Part shown: positions 45,548 to 54,671 of the stretch, piece by piece | How the letters are laid out: every line of letters begins with the position of its first letter | Numbering within the stretch: position 1 is the first letter of the stretch | From: Bacilli bacterium | GTDB taxonomy: Bacteria; Bacillota_I; Bacilli_A; RFN20; CAG-826 | Length of the DNA stretch: 64,000 bases | Assembly (NCBI GenBank): GCA_900767825.1 | Contig: CAAGAN010000020.1 | Coordinates: 1 to 64,000 of the forward strand | Reading direction: 5' to 3' | Program-made: the position numbers and the translations under genes | Notes under the pieces: generated by a model | Seen by the model: the letters and a program-made list of their open reading frames with translations, nothing else | What the model was told of the DNA's origin: nothing | Database searches by the model: none

Positions 45548-46477
45548 ATGGAACAAGTACTTTCTCGAAGCAAAATTAAGAAGAAGCATTTCAATATCAG
45601 CAAGATAGCTTTTGCCACGATATTCTGCTTACTTCCTTTTGCTATCTATTTATTCTTCTGCGTCTATCCAATAATCAAATCCGTATTTGATTCTTTTACC
45701 AATTGGAGAGGCTATACAAAGAAAGAATGGATCGGCTTTGCTAATTACGAGAAAGTACTTACCGATCCAGTTTTCTGGAAAGCAGTTGGCAATGACTTTG
45801 CCATTACTGCAATAAAAGAAGTAATAATCATCATCCTTACGGTTTTATTTGCCGTTAGCCTTACTCGCTTCAGGCTAAAGAAACATGAAGTAATAACCTA
45901 TAAATTCATCTTCTATATCCCTAATATGTTATCAACTGTCATTATTGGTTCGTTATGGGGATTTGTCTTCATGAGCGGCAGTTCTGGATTGCTTAATGCT
46001 TTCTTCTCGATTTTTAAGCAAGGATTTTCTTTAGACTGGCTGACTTCTAATCCACTTATGTGCATTGGATTTGTTGCTAGTTGGTGTGGCGTTGGACTTT
46101 TCATGATTACCATGATTTCTTCAATTAACCAAATACCTTTGGAATTATATGAAGCTGCCGATATCGATGGGGCTTCTAGGTGGCAACAATTAATACATAT
46201 AACTATGCCTGCTGTCTGGCTAGAAGTTACATTCATGGTTGTTTCAATTCTTTATCAATCATTAGGAGGAAACTTTGGTATTGTCAATGTCTTCTTGCCT
46301 AATGGGGGCGTTGATAATAATGCAATGGTCATGGGTTTATATGTATATCTATACGGGACTAGCAGGGGAAGAGTTGCCTTCTCTTATGCTGCAGCGATTG
46401 TTATGTTAATTGTTTCGGCTTCAGTCTCGCTTATAGTCAAGGCAGTTATGAATAAAGTTGGGAGGCGCTTTTCATGA
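45548..46477 (+). CDS. Sugar ABC transporter permease, MalF type
   Basis: Six transmembrane helices and the EAA loop EAADIDGASRWQQLIHITMP, the contact to the ATPase. Length 309 fits UgpA/MalF-like permeases of oligosaccharide systems. It follows the binding protein by 10 bases and overlaps the second permease by 4 (ATGA). Confidence 0.95.
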   Translation: MEQVLSRSKIKKKHFNISKIAFATIFCLLPFAIYLFFCVYPIIKSVFDSFTNWRGYTKKEWIGFANYEKVLTDPVFWKAVGNDFAITAIKEVIIIILTVLFAVSLTRFRLKKHEVITYKFIFYIPNMLSTVIIGSLWGFVFMSGSSGLLNAFFSIFKQGFSLDWLTSNPLMCIGFVASWCGVGLFMITMISSINQIPLELYEAADIDGASRWQQLIHITMPAVWLEVTFMVVSILYQSLGGNFGIVNVFLPNGGVDNNAMVMGLYVYLYGTSRGRVAFSYAAAIVMLIVSASVSLIVKAVMNKVGRRFS

Positions 46478-47355
46478 GAAATGATAACGAAGTAGCTTCT
46501 AGACATTCTCCTGAATCAAAAGGGGAAATCATATCTAGATGGGTCATTAGGCTATTCCTAGTTGTATGGACTATCTTGATTATATTCCCATTATTGTGGA
46601 CCATCATGACTTCCTTTAAGAGCCAAAAAGAATTCATGATGGGGGCTTTTAATTGGCCAACTAGCTTCCAATTCAGGAATTATGTTGTCGCTTGGCAAGA
46701 AGCTGATTTCTCGAAATATTTCCTTAATTCGGTAATTCTATCTCTTGGTAGCGTTGCTCTTACAATCCTATTTACTTTAGGATCAAGTTATGTAATTGCT
46801 AAATATAGGTTTAGGTTATTCAAATTCCTTGATCATTTCTATTCCATCTTCATGATGGTTCCCCAAATGCTATTATTGATTCCTTTACTAAAATTATGTC
46901 AGCAACTACATCTAACTGATGGGTGGCAAGTTATTCCTACCCTTATGTTATTAAATGCAATTCAAGGTGTGCCATTCTATGTCTTTCTTACCCTTCCATT
47001 TATGAAAGGATTAAGTAATGACATATTAGAAGCGGCTGAAATTGATGGGACCAATGAATTCCAGCGTTTCTTCCATGTAGTGCTTCCTATGGTAAAACCT
47101 CCGTTATTCATTGTTGCCCTTTTAAGCTTTGCCGGGGCCTGGAATGAATATGCAATGTCAATTACATTTATCAAGGATTCTTCTTATTACACATTGTCGA
47201 CAGGTTTAAATAATTTGATGACTGATGCAACGTTTGGATATGGAGTCAAGTTTGCAGCCTTAATAATATCAATGTTACCAGTATTAATAATGTATGCGAT
47301 ATTCCAAAAGCCGTTGCAGAATGGCTTATCCGCTTCAGACGGAGTAAAAGGATAA
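46474..47355 (+). CDS. Sugar ABC transporter permease, MalG type
   Basis: Six helices and the EAA loop EAAEIDGTNEFQRFFHVVLP. The family-conserved LWTIMTSFKSQKEFM lies near the start. With the preceding permease it forms the transport channel. No ATP-binding subunit follows; the next gene is a convergent AraC regulator. Confidence 0.95.
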   Translation: MRNDNEVASRHSPESKGEIISRWVIRLFLVVWTILIIFPLLWTIMTSFKSQKEFMMGAFNWPTSFQFRNYVVAWQEADFSKYFLNSVILSLGSVALTILFTLGSSYVIAKYRFRLFKFLDHFYSIFMMVPQMLLLIPLLKLCQQLHLTDGWQVIPTLMLLNAIQGVPFYVFLTLPFMKGLSNDILEAAEIDGTNEFQRFFHVVLPMVKPPLFIVALLSFAGAWNEYAMSITFIKDSSYYTLSTGLNNLMTDATFGYGVKFAALIISMLPVLIMYAIFQKPLQNGLSASDGVKG

Positions 47356-47377
47356 ATCAATAGCCTTCCTAGTTTCT

Positions 47378-47423
47378 GAAGTGAGACCCAAATGTTGGAC
47401 AAACAACAGGAGGGTCTCACTTC
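47378..47423. repeat. 46-base perfect inverted repeat between permease and AraC genes
   Basis: GAAGTGAGACCC (47378-47389) and GGGTCTCACTTC (47412-47423) form 12-bp perfect arms; TGTTG/CAACA can pair inside. No T-tract follows on either strand, so it is not a standard terminator. The inner TGAGACCCAAATGTTGGAC resembles IS3/IS150-type ends. A possible miniature-element remnant, or a bidirectional terminator of unusual form. Confidence 0.6.
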
Positions 47424-47445
47424 ATTCCCCGGGGAGGCTTATTTA

Positions 47446-48300
47446 TTAGTTATTTGAATTATTTTCTTCTTGGCATTTCTTCCTATATTGGAGAGGAGGA
47501 CATCCATTTATTTCCCTAAATAATTTTATAAATGTCGATAAGGAGTTATAACCGCAGTCTTCGGATATAGTAAGCACGCTTTTATTTGTTACTTTCAATA
47601 ATTCTTTTGCATAATTCATTCTTATTTCTATTAGATACTCAACTAACGATACCCCTTTATATGTCTTAAACATTGTTCCGACTTGCGAATGTGAATAATT
47701 GGTCAAAGAGACAATCTCGCTTACTCGTCTAGAAAATACTTCAGGACGTTGTAGATTTGCCAAAAATTCTAATAGCCATTTAGGGGTGGTGGTATGTCTT
47801 TCAAAATACCTTAATGTATATAAGCCTAGTATGGCATCTAATAAGGAGGAGGCGAGGAATCTTTCGTAATCAAGGTTTTCTATTTCTCCAGGTTCAAGTG
47901 ATTTGGCATTTATTAATCCTGCTAGATAGGTATTGAAAGTCTCGAAATCATTAAACCCTAGTTTTAGTTTCAATATCCTTTCGCCAGATAATATCTGACT
48001 TGCTAATGGAGAAGGCATCTTCTTAAGGGCGTTTTCTATTTCTTCATTCTCAAAATAGACATCTTGATGTAGATGTGGAGTCTTTAAGAAAGTGATCCCA
48101 TGTACATGATTTGGACCGATTAAGAATACATCGCCTTTGCTTACTTCATATTCTTTTTCATTAACTAAGTTAATAGAAACCCCATCAAGAAAGAAAACTA
48201 GTTCCCATTTAACATGCCCATGTGGAGGATTTGGGGTTGTATATAGTTTGCTGATTTCGTCTTTTTCTGCGCTTAAGCGGACTAGGTTATTTTTATCCAT
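47446..48300 (-). CDS. AraC family regulator with N-terminal cupin domain
   Basis: The N-terminal half is a sugar-sensing cupin (PHGHVKWELVFFLDGV, VSKGDVFLIGPNHVHGI). The C-terminal 100 residues hold two helix-turn-helix units (SEIVSLTNYSHSQVGTMFKT and SVLTISEDCGYNSLSTFIKL) ending FREINGCPPLQYRK. It sits between the transport and intracellular-enzyme halves of the locus and is probably its substrate-responsive regulator. The start is supported by AGAGG upstream. The AraC fragment at 18992 is an unrelated dead copy. Confidence 0.92.
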   Translation of the reverse strand: MDKNNLVRLSAEKDEISKLYTTPNPPHGHVKWELVFFLDGVSINLVNEKEYEVSKGDVFLIGPNHVHGITFLKTPHLHQDVYFENEEIENALKKMPSPLASQILSGERILKLKLGFNDFETFNTYLAGLINAKSLEPGEIENLDYERFLASSLLDAILGLYTLRYFERHTTTPKWLLEFLANLQRPEVFSRRVSEIVSLTNYSHSQVGTMFKTYKGVSLVEYLIEIRMNYAKELLKVTNKSVLTISEDCGYNSLSTFIKLFREINGCPPLQYRKKCQEENNSNN

Positions 48301-48526
48301 TTTTGTGCCTCTAGATATTTTACAACATTTGCTCTTCTATATAAAAAGATTATTTTTTAAAGATAAAATGGTGACTTAATGGACAAAGAGTAACAAAAAT
48401 AACAATTTTTAAATTAAAGATAAAAGAAAGAATGTTTTCCTAATTGATATAATTTTAACTAGCAAGAGAAATATAAATCTTTAGATTTTAGAAGGTGTAA
48501 TTTCATTAGGAATTTAGGAGATAGCA

Positions 48527-50911
48527 ATGCTAGATAAGTCATTATTCTTTAAACCTCAAAGCCGTTATTCCATGGTTCCTTTTTGGTTTTGGAATGATGA
48601 ACTAAAAGATGAAGAATTGATTAGACAGCTTAAGGAAATGAAAGATAAAGGCGTCTATGAAGTCATTATCCATGCAAGAAAAGGATTAACTATTGGCTAT
48701 TTAAGCGAAGAATGGTTTTCTAAGGTTAGACTTTGTTGCAAGGTTGCTAAAGAATTAGACATGAAGATTTATCTTTATGATGAGAATAACTGGCCTAGTG
48801 GATATGCAGATGGAAAAGTAATAGAAAAAGACCCTTCTTTTGCGGCGAAATGTTTAAGTGTAGAAAAGATTTATCCAGTACTTGGCAAACCTATTGAAGT
48901 AGAAGATATCCCAAATAAAGAAATAGTATCCGTAGTCGCGGTTTATCAAGATAAGGAATTTGTCGATATTACCGACTATGGGAAAAATGGTAAACCTAGT
49001 TGGGTTAGTCCTTCTTTATGCTGGGAAGTTTTTGTTTTCAGGATGGAAGTTGCCTTGCATCATCCAGCTTACTCTGATACCCCATATGTTGATTTATTAA
49101 ATGTAGAGGCAACGAAAGCATTTATTGAAATTACCCATGAGCAATATAAGAAGCATGTAGGTGAATATTATAAAGATGTCATTAAGGGCTTCTTTACTGA
49201 TGAACCTGGGTTTTATCAAAATTATATTGAGCAGGCTAAAAACATAAATACTATCGCTTGGACCAAGGATTTCCCTTCCAAATTCCTTTGCTTAAAAGGA
49301 TATGATATCCGTCCATATTTACCTTCTTTATATCAAAATATGGAGATATCTTCCAAGATTAGGAAAGATTATTATGAAGCCTTGGTTACTATCTATAGGC
49401 ATTCTTATTTTGATGAAATAAGAGAATACCTACATAAAGATGGACTGCTTTTAATAGGACATCTTCATAGAGAAGAAAAACTAGAATGGCTAGTACAGAC
49501 CGAAGGTGATTTCTTTGATGTAATCGATGGATTAGATTATTCTGGAATCGATTGCATTGATAGGGCTTTCCCTAGAGTTACCGAAAAGCTTGCTGCTAGT
49601 GTATCTGATTTATTGAATAAGAAACGTTGCTTGTCCGAATCTTTAGGCTGCTTTGGATGGGAGTTGACTCCAAGCGAGATTAAACAAAGGATAGATTTAC
49701 AGTACGTAAACGGGACAAATATGTTTATACCCCATGCTTTCTTTTATTCTATAGAAGGATATAGGAAGCAAGAATCGCCTCCATCTTTATTTATCCAAAA
49801 TCCATATTGGCCATATTTTTCTAAGATATCTAATTATGTATCTAGGCTTTCATACGCATTAAGTGAAGGAAGACATGATTGCAAAGTAGGGGTTTATTAT
49901 CCCTCTAGAAAAGCAACTAGGTTATTTAGCCCATTAAATCATTATGAAATAAGAGAAATAGATGAATGCCTAGATAGATTAATCGGTTCTTTATTGAATA
50001 AAGGGATTGATTTTGAACTTATAAATGAAGAATTTATCGAAAAGGGAATCGTTAATAGAAATGGATTAAATATCGATCATAACTATAAGGCCATAATCTT
50101 GCCTACCTCTCCTGATATAGACATTCAAGACAAGATAAATGAATTCTCTAAACACGGTTTAGTAATTATTTTAGGTAAGGATAAAGGAAAAGAAGATAAG
50201 AAGGTTTTATATAGATATTATGAAGAAGATGAAGTGGCCTCTTATCTAGTTTCTAAATTGGATTTTGACCATTTTAGCGAGGGCGTGTATTCATATTCGA
50301 GGAAAGATAAATCTTCTAGATGGACTTTTTATGTTAATAATCTAGATAAAGTCAATTATTTAAATATTAAGCTTAAGAAAGGAATGCAAGTTGATAAATT
50401 AGATTTAGAAGATGGATCAAATAAAGTAATCGCTTCTTCTAAAGTCGATAGACTAATAAAGATAAAACTAGAACCAAAAGAATCAATCTTACTTTCTTTT
50501 AGGAAGGGAAATAAGAAGCCTAGCAAAGAAGATAGATATGAAAAGCATCCTCTAGAATTGATAGATGTTTACTTTAATGATGTTAAAGAGAAAGAAATCA
50601 GTGCCCATAAGAATAATATCCATAATTTTGATGGGAAAATTACTTTGACATATAGATTTGATTTAGATGAATTGCCTTCAAAAGTTAAGCTAAAACTAGA
50701 AGGGGTAAAAGATTTTGCATCCATCTATTGTAACGATAAATATATTGATACGAGATTATGGGAACCTTATGAATTTGATATAACGCCCCCTTTAAAATTA
50801 AAAGAAAACATCATCAAGATTGAAGTCTATAACGTCAAGGCTAACTCTTTTGAGAAACTAGATTTAGACTGCGGTTTGCTTAATAAGCCATATTTATTAA
50901 TTAAGAAATAA
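48527..50911 (+). CDS. GH106-like glycoside hydrolase (alpha-L-rhamnosidase-related)
   Basis: The N-terminus PFWFWNDELKDEELIRQLKE is the hallmark of the large GH106/GH2-like rhamnosidase-related group, followed by GVYEVIIHARKGL, YLYDENNWPSGYADGK and GFFTDEPGFYQN. A C-terminal jelly-roll binding domain begins near residue 700 (YRFDLDELPSKVKLKLEGVK). It has no signal peptide, so it acts inside on imported oligosaccharides. Related enzymes remove alpha-L-rhamnose, but the family is only loosely characterised and the call is by motif. It is followed after 5 bases by a GH3 gene. Confidence 0.8.
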   Translation: MLDKSLFFKPQSRYSMVPFWFWNDELKDEELIRQLKEMKDKGVYEVIIHARKGLTIGYLSEEWFSKVRLCCKVAKELDMKIYLYDENNWPSGYADGKVIEKDPSFAAKCLSVEKIYPVLGKPIEVEDIPNKEIVSVVAVYQDKEFVDITDYGKNGKPSWVSPSLCWEVFVFRMEVALHHPAYSDTPYVDLLNVEATKAFIEITHEQYKKHVGEYYKDVIKGFFTDEPGFYQNYIEQAKNINTIAWTKDFPSKFLCLKGYDIRPYLPSLYQNMEISSKIRKDYYEALVTIYRHSYFDEIREYLHKDGLLLIGHLHREEKLEWLVQTEGDFFDVIDGLDYSGIDCIDRAFPRVTEKLAASVSDLLNKKRCLSESLGCFGWELTPSEIKQRIDLQYVNGTNMFIPHAFFYSIEGYRKQESPPSLFIQNPYWPYFSKISNYVSRLSYALSEGRHDCKVGVYYPSRKATRLFSPLNHYEIREIDECLDRLIGSLLNKGIDFELINEEFIEKGIVNRNGLNIDHNYKAIILPTSPDIDIQDKINEFSKHGLVIILGKDKGKEDKKVLYRYYEEDEVASYLVSKLDFDHFSEGVYSYSRKDKSSRWTFYVNNLDKVNYLNIKLKKGMQVDKLDLEDGSNKVIASSKVDRLIKIKLEPKESILLSFRKGNKKPSKEDRYEKHPLELIDVYFNDVKEKEISAHKNNIHNFDGKITLTYRFDLDELPSKVKLKLEGVKDFASIYCNDKYIDTRLWEPYEFDITPPLKLKENIIKIEVYNVKANSFEKLDLDCGLLNKPYLLIKK

Positions 50912-50916
50912 ACAAA

Positions 50917-53139
50917 ATGGAAAATTATATTTATCTAGATATTTCTAGGACTCCTAAAGATAGGGCAAAAGATCTTTTGTCTAGGATGAGTCTAGAAGAA
51001 AAGATAAGCCAGATGAATTGCTCTGGCTGCCTTTATGATTTGGATGAGATTTTATCTTTTTTTGACAAGGGGATAGATAAAGTAAACGGGGAGTGGTATT
51101 GGTTTAAGTATTATGATCAAGCCAAATTAAAGAAAATGGAAGAAGAATGTGTTAGGCATTCTAGATTTCATATACCTCCTTTTATAACTTGTGAGAATAT
51201 CCATGGGGCTGCCCTTCCATTTACTACTATTTTCCCTACCCCAGGATGCTTAGGTGCCTCTTTTGATTTAGATTTGGCATATAAGGTTTCTAGGATACAG
51301 GCCAAAGAAATAAAAGCCCTTGGATTTAATAAAGTATATGCCCCGAATCTAGATTTATTTAGGGAGCCTAGATGGGGGAGATGCGAAGAAAACATCAGCG
51401 AAGACCCTCTTTTATTATCTTTGATGGCCAAAAATATTGTTAAAGGTATTCAAGATGAGAAAGTAATGACAACCATTAAACATTATATTGGCTATTCTTC
51501 TCCTGAATCAGGCCTTAACCTTGCTCCGATGCATATGGGAGAAAGAGAAATCAGACAATATTACTTGCCTCCATTTCTAGAAGCGATTAAAGCAGGGGCA
51601 ATGGGGGTAATGACTTGCTATAACGTCATTGATGGAGTACCTGTCACCATTTCACCTTTATGGATGAATAAAGTATTAAGGGAAGAAGCTTCTTTTGATG
51701 GAGTTACCATATTGGATTATGGCATGTCAGGAATAATGAAGAATGTCATGGGGATATCTTCAAATTATGTTGAATTAGGCAAAAGACTATTAGAAGCAAA
51801 AGTTGATATGGAGGCATGTGAGCCTTTATGTTATAACTTTGATTTCATCGAAAACATAAAAAACGATGAACGTTATTTATCTTTGATAGATGAAGCGGTT
51901 TTTAGGATATTGAAGGCCAAGTTTGAACTAGGATTATTTGAAAATCCTTCTTTTGATATAGATAAAATAAAAGAAAATGTTTTTACCGAAGAAGCCCTTC
52001 AGCTGACTTATATTGAGGAAAGTGAAGGGGCTACTTTATTAAAAAACGATGGGGTTTTGCCTTTAAATAAATCTAGCAAGATATTATTGGTTGGCCCAAA
52101 TGCTGATATAGCTCAGCTTGGTGGGATTACTTATTATGCAGTTTTGGAAGATTATAAATATAAAGATGCAAGTTCAGAAAAGGCGATTACTCCGCTTGAA
52201 GCTTTAATATCTAGGTTTGGCAAAGATAATGTTAGATTTGTTAAAGGCTGCAATTTTTTAACCTATTTTGAAAAAGATGAAGAAAGAATAAAAGAAGATG
52301 CTTCTTGGGCTGATGTAATTATTTTTGCGGGAGGAAATAATTCTAGAGGCTATTCAGGAGGGGAAAATGGCGGAAAGAATAACCCCATGATGTCATTCGA
52401 CGCGGTTACTTCTTCTGAAGGATATGATAATGACGATATAGGATTGCTGCCTTCCCAAAAGAAATTATTTGATTTTATTAAAACATTAAATAAAAGAATT
52501 GTTTTCTTAGTTTATGGAGGGAAACCTCTTAGCCTTGAAAATGAATTAAGTGATTTTGGGGGTCTATTATTTTGCTATGGAGTTGGGAATAGAGGCAATT
52601 TAGCAATCGCGGATGTATTGCTTGGTAAAATCAATCCTTCTGGAAGGTTGCCGTTTTCTATAGCAAGAAATGTAGGTCAATTGCCTTGCTTCTATAACCA
52701 TTATCTTCCAAAAGGAAATTATTCTAATCCAGGAAGTTTAGTTAAACCTGGGCAGGATTATATATTTAGCTCACCGACCCCATTATTTCCATTTGGATAT
52801 GGATTATCCTATTCTACATTTAGATACGATTCTTTAGATGTAATTAACAATGATGGAGTTATAGAAGCCAAAGTTAGGATTACTAATCTAGGTCCATTTG
52901 ACGGGGATCATATAGTCTTGGTTTATGGGAATAACCTTGAACAAGAATATGTCTGCATTCAATCTAGACGGTTAATCGGATTTAAACGCATCCATTTAAA
53001 AAACAAAGAGACTATGGTTGTTGGATTTAATTTTACCAAAGATGATTTTTATTATATTGGACTAGATATGAAAAAGGCTTTTCCAAATGGAGAAATCGAA
53101 ATCGAAATTGAATCAATTAAGAAGAGGACACATTTATGA
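50917..53139 (+). CDS. GH3 family beta-glycosidase
   Basis: A cytoplasmic family 3 glycosidase of 740 residues. Conserved parts are MSLEEKISQMN, FPTPGCLGASFD, REPRWGRCEENISEDP, TIKHYIGY, and the nucleophile Asp267 in GVTILDYGM. The alpha/beta domain (VIIFAGGNNSRGYSGGENGG, VYGGKPLSLENELSDFGG, INPSGRLPFS) and the C-terminal fibronectin-like domain (YGLSYSTFRYDS) follow. The YWWF-type insert near residues 45-70 is unlike the other GH3 in this window (13783), so specificities probably differ. It overlaps the trehalase-like gene by four bases. Confidence 0.93.
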   Translation: MENYIYLDISRTPKDRAKDLLSRMSLEEKISQMNCSGCLYDLDEILSFFDKGIDKVNGEWYWFKYYDQAKLKKMEEECVRHSRFHIPPFITCENIHGAALPFTTIFPTPGCLGASFDLDLAYKVSRIQAKEIKALGFNKVYAPNLDLFREPRWGRCEENISEDPLLLSLMAKNIVKGIQDEKVMTTIKHYIGYSSPESGLNLAPMHMGEREIRQYYLPPFLEAIKAGAMGVMTCYNVIDGVPVTISPLWMNKVLREEASFDGVTILDYGMSGIMKNVMGISSNYVELGKRLLEAKVDMEACEPLCYNFDFIENIKNDERYLSLIDEAVFRILKAKFELGLFENPSFDIDKIKENVFTEEALQLTYIEESEGATLLKNDGVLPLNKSSKILLVGPNADIAQLGGITYYAVLEDYKYKDASSEKAITPLEALISRFGKDNVRFVKGCNFLTYFEKDEERIKEDASWADVIIFAGGNNSRGYSGGENGGKNNPMMSFDAVTSSEGYDNDDIGLLPSQKKLFDFIKTLNKRIVFLVYGGKPLSLENELSDFGGLLFCYGVGNRGNLAIADVLLGKINPSGRLPFSIARNVGQLPCFYNHYLPKGNYSNPGSLVKPGQDYIFSSPTPLFPFGYGLSYSTFRYDSLDVINNDGVIEAKVRITNLGPFDGDHIVLVYGNNLEQEYVCIQSRRLIGFKRIHLKNKETMVVGFNFTKDDFYYIGLDMKKAFPNGEIEIEIESIKKRTHL

Positions 53140-54389
53140 ACGAAAAAGAGATTTTAGACATTAAAGAAACTAGAAAATATATACATTCACGTTGGGAAGC
53201 CGCCTTAAATTACCCAATTGAAGGGGATAAATATGCTCTTCCATACCCATTTGTACCTCCTTGCATCGATGGGGATTTCCATGTCCTTTTCTATTGGGAT
53301 ACTTTTTATACGAATAGAGGGATGATTGCAGACGGCTTTTTTGAATATGCTAAATATAATGTTGATAACCTTATATTCGCCTTAGATAAATTGGGTTTTG
53401 TCCCTAATGCCTATAGCGAAAATCTAATCAAGTGGTGTTCGCAGCCCCCTTATCTTCATTTCATGGTCAAGGATATATATGAAGTAAATAAAGATAAGAA
53501 GTGGTTAGAAAAAGCCTATTATGCTTTAAAGAAAGAATATGAATTCTGGATGAAAGAAAGAATTGCGCCGAATGGCTTAAACCGTCATCTACATAACAAA
53601 TTAACTAAGGAAGATTTATGCGGTTATTATGATTATGTTGCTAAAGATAGACTTGGTTTACCTTTAGATATAGATCCTGATAAAAAAGCCGAATTAGGGG
53701 AATGCTACTGCGCCGATGCGGAAGCGGGACTAGATTTTACACCACGTTTTCTAGATAAAGGAATATATATCAATCCAGTTGATTTAAATGCCAATCTATA
53801 TGGCATGGAGCTAGATTTGGCATCTTTATCAAAAATGTTTGAACCTAGCGAAGAAAATAGGTTCCTAGAAGCTGCTAAATCTAGAAAAGAAAAGATGGAC
53901 AAATTCATGTTAAGTGAAGACGGCCTATATTATGATTATGATTTTTCTAGCAACAAGATATTTAGGGAAGATTATTGCTTTAGCGGGCAATTCATGCCTT
54001 TTATAACTGGATTATCTAAAAATAAAGATGCGGCTAGAAAACTATTAAGTCGCCTATCTTATCCATATGGAATAGTATCTACCCAAAAAGATGAAAACGA
54101 AAAGATAGAATATCAAGCCGCCTATCCTTTCTCTTGGCCTTATGATAATTATTTAGCATATTGGGGATTAAAAGAATTAGATATGGAAGAAGAGGCTAAA
54201 GAAGTTGGGCTTAGATGGCTAAAGAATCTATCTATGACTTATAAAAATACAGGTAAGCTATGGGAGACTTATGATCCTTTTATCGGTGGAAGAGCCAAAA
54301 AGAAAGAATATCCGGCAAACGAGATGATGGGTTGGACAGCAGGCGGATTCTCCTCAATCTGTGAAGACTTAGGTTTTGATTATAAATAA
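53136..54389 (+). CDS. GH37/trehalase-like (alpha/alpha)6 glycoside hydrolase
   Basis: A 417-residue cytoplasmic enzyme with an (alpha/alpha)6-barrel pattern. Trehalase-like landmarks are FYWDTFYTNRGM, KWCSQPPYLHFM, ADAEAGLDFTPRFL (catalytic-type Asp), NPVDLNANLYGMELDLASL, and WETYDPFIGGRAKKKEYPAN with GWTAGGF. It is shorter than typical trehalases (about 500), so the sugar may not be trehalose; GH63/MGH-type mannoside or glucoside activity is possible. It is the last gene of the GH106-GH3 unit. Confidence 0.8.
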   Translation: MNEKEILDIKETRKYIHSRWEAALNYPIEGDKYALPYPFVPPCIDGDFHVLFYWDTFYTNRGMIADGFFEYAKYNVDNLIFALDKLGFVPNAYSENLIKWCSQPPYLHFMVKDIYEVNKDKKWLEKAYYALKKEYEFWMKERIAPNGLNRHLHNKLTKEDLCGYYDYVAKDRLGLPLDIDPDKKAELGECYCADAEAGLDFTPRFLDKGIYINPVDLNANLYGMELDLASLSKMFEPSEENRFLEAAKSRKEKMDKFMLSEDGLYYDYDFSSNKIFREDYCFSGQFMPFITGLSKNKDAARKLLSRLSYPYGIVSTQKDENEKIEYQAAYPFSWPYDNYLAYWGLKELDMEEEAKEVGLRWLKNLSMTYKNTGKLWETYDPFIGGRAKKKEYPANEMMGWTAGGFSSICEDLGFDYK

Positions 54390-54613
54390 GCGATTGTCAT
54401 ATTTAACACTCAAATATTCTTTTCTAATTATCAAAAATGATAACTTTCATATCCATAAATTTTTCTTTGTTACTTTTAAATAAAAACATTATTTTTCCCT
54501 ACATATTGGGATTTCTTAACCATTTATTAATAATAAAAAACTAATTTAAAAAACCATCAAAAATAGTTATATTGACAATTTTGAACGTTTATAGATTAAA
54601 AAAGAAAAGAAAA

Positions 54614-54627
54614 AGTAAGCGCTTTCA
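54614..54627. promoter_or_regulatory. cre-like (CcpA) operator
   Basis: AGTAAGCGCTTTCA matches the catabolite-response element TGNAANCGNWNNCA at all but the first base. It lies 45 bases upstream of the second surface protein gene. Confidence 0.65.
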
Positions 54628-54671
54628 AATATGTTTTAGTTAGTAATATTTATAGAAAGGGACTTTTCTAC

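Noticed and set aside
48950..48970. Selenocysteine or programmed frameshift in the GH106-like gene
   Set aside because: The frame is continuous and no recoding element is visible.
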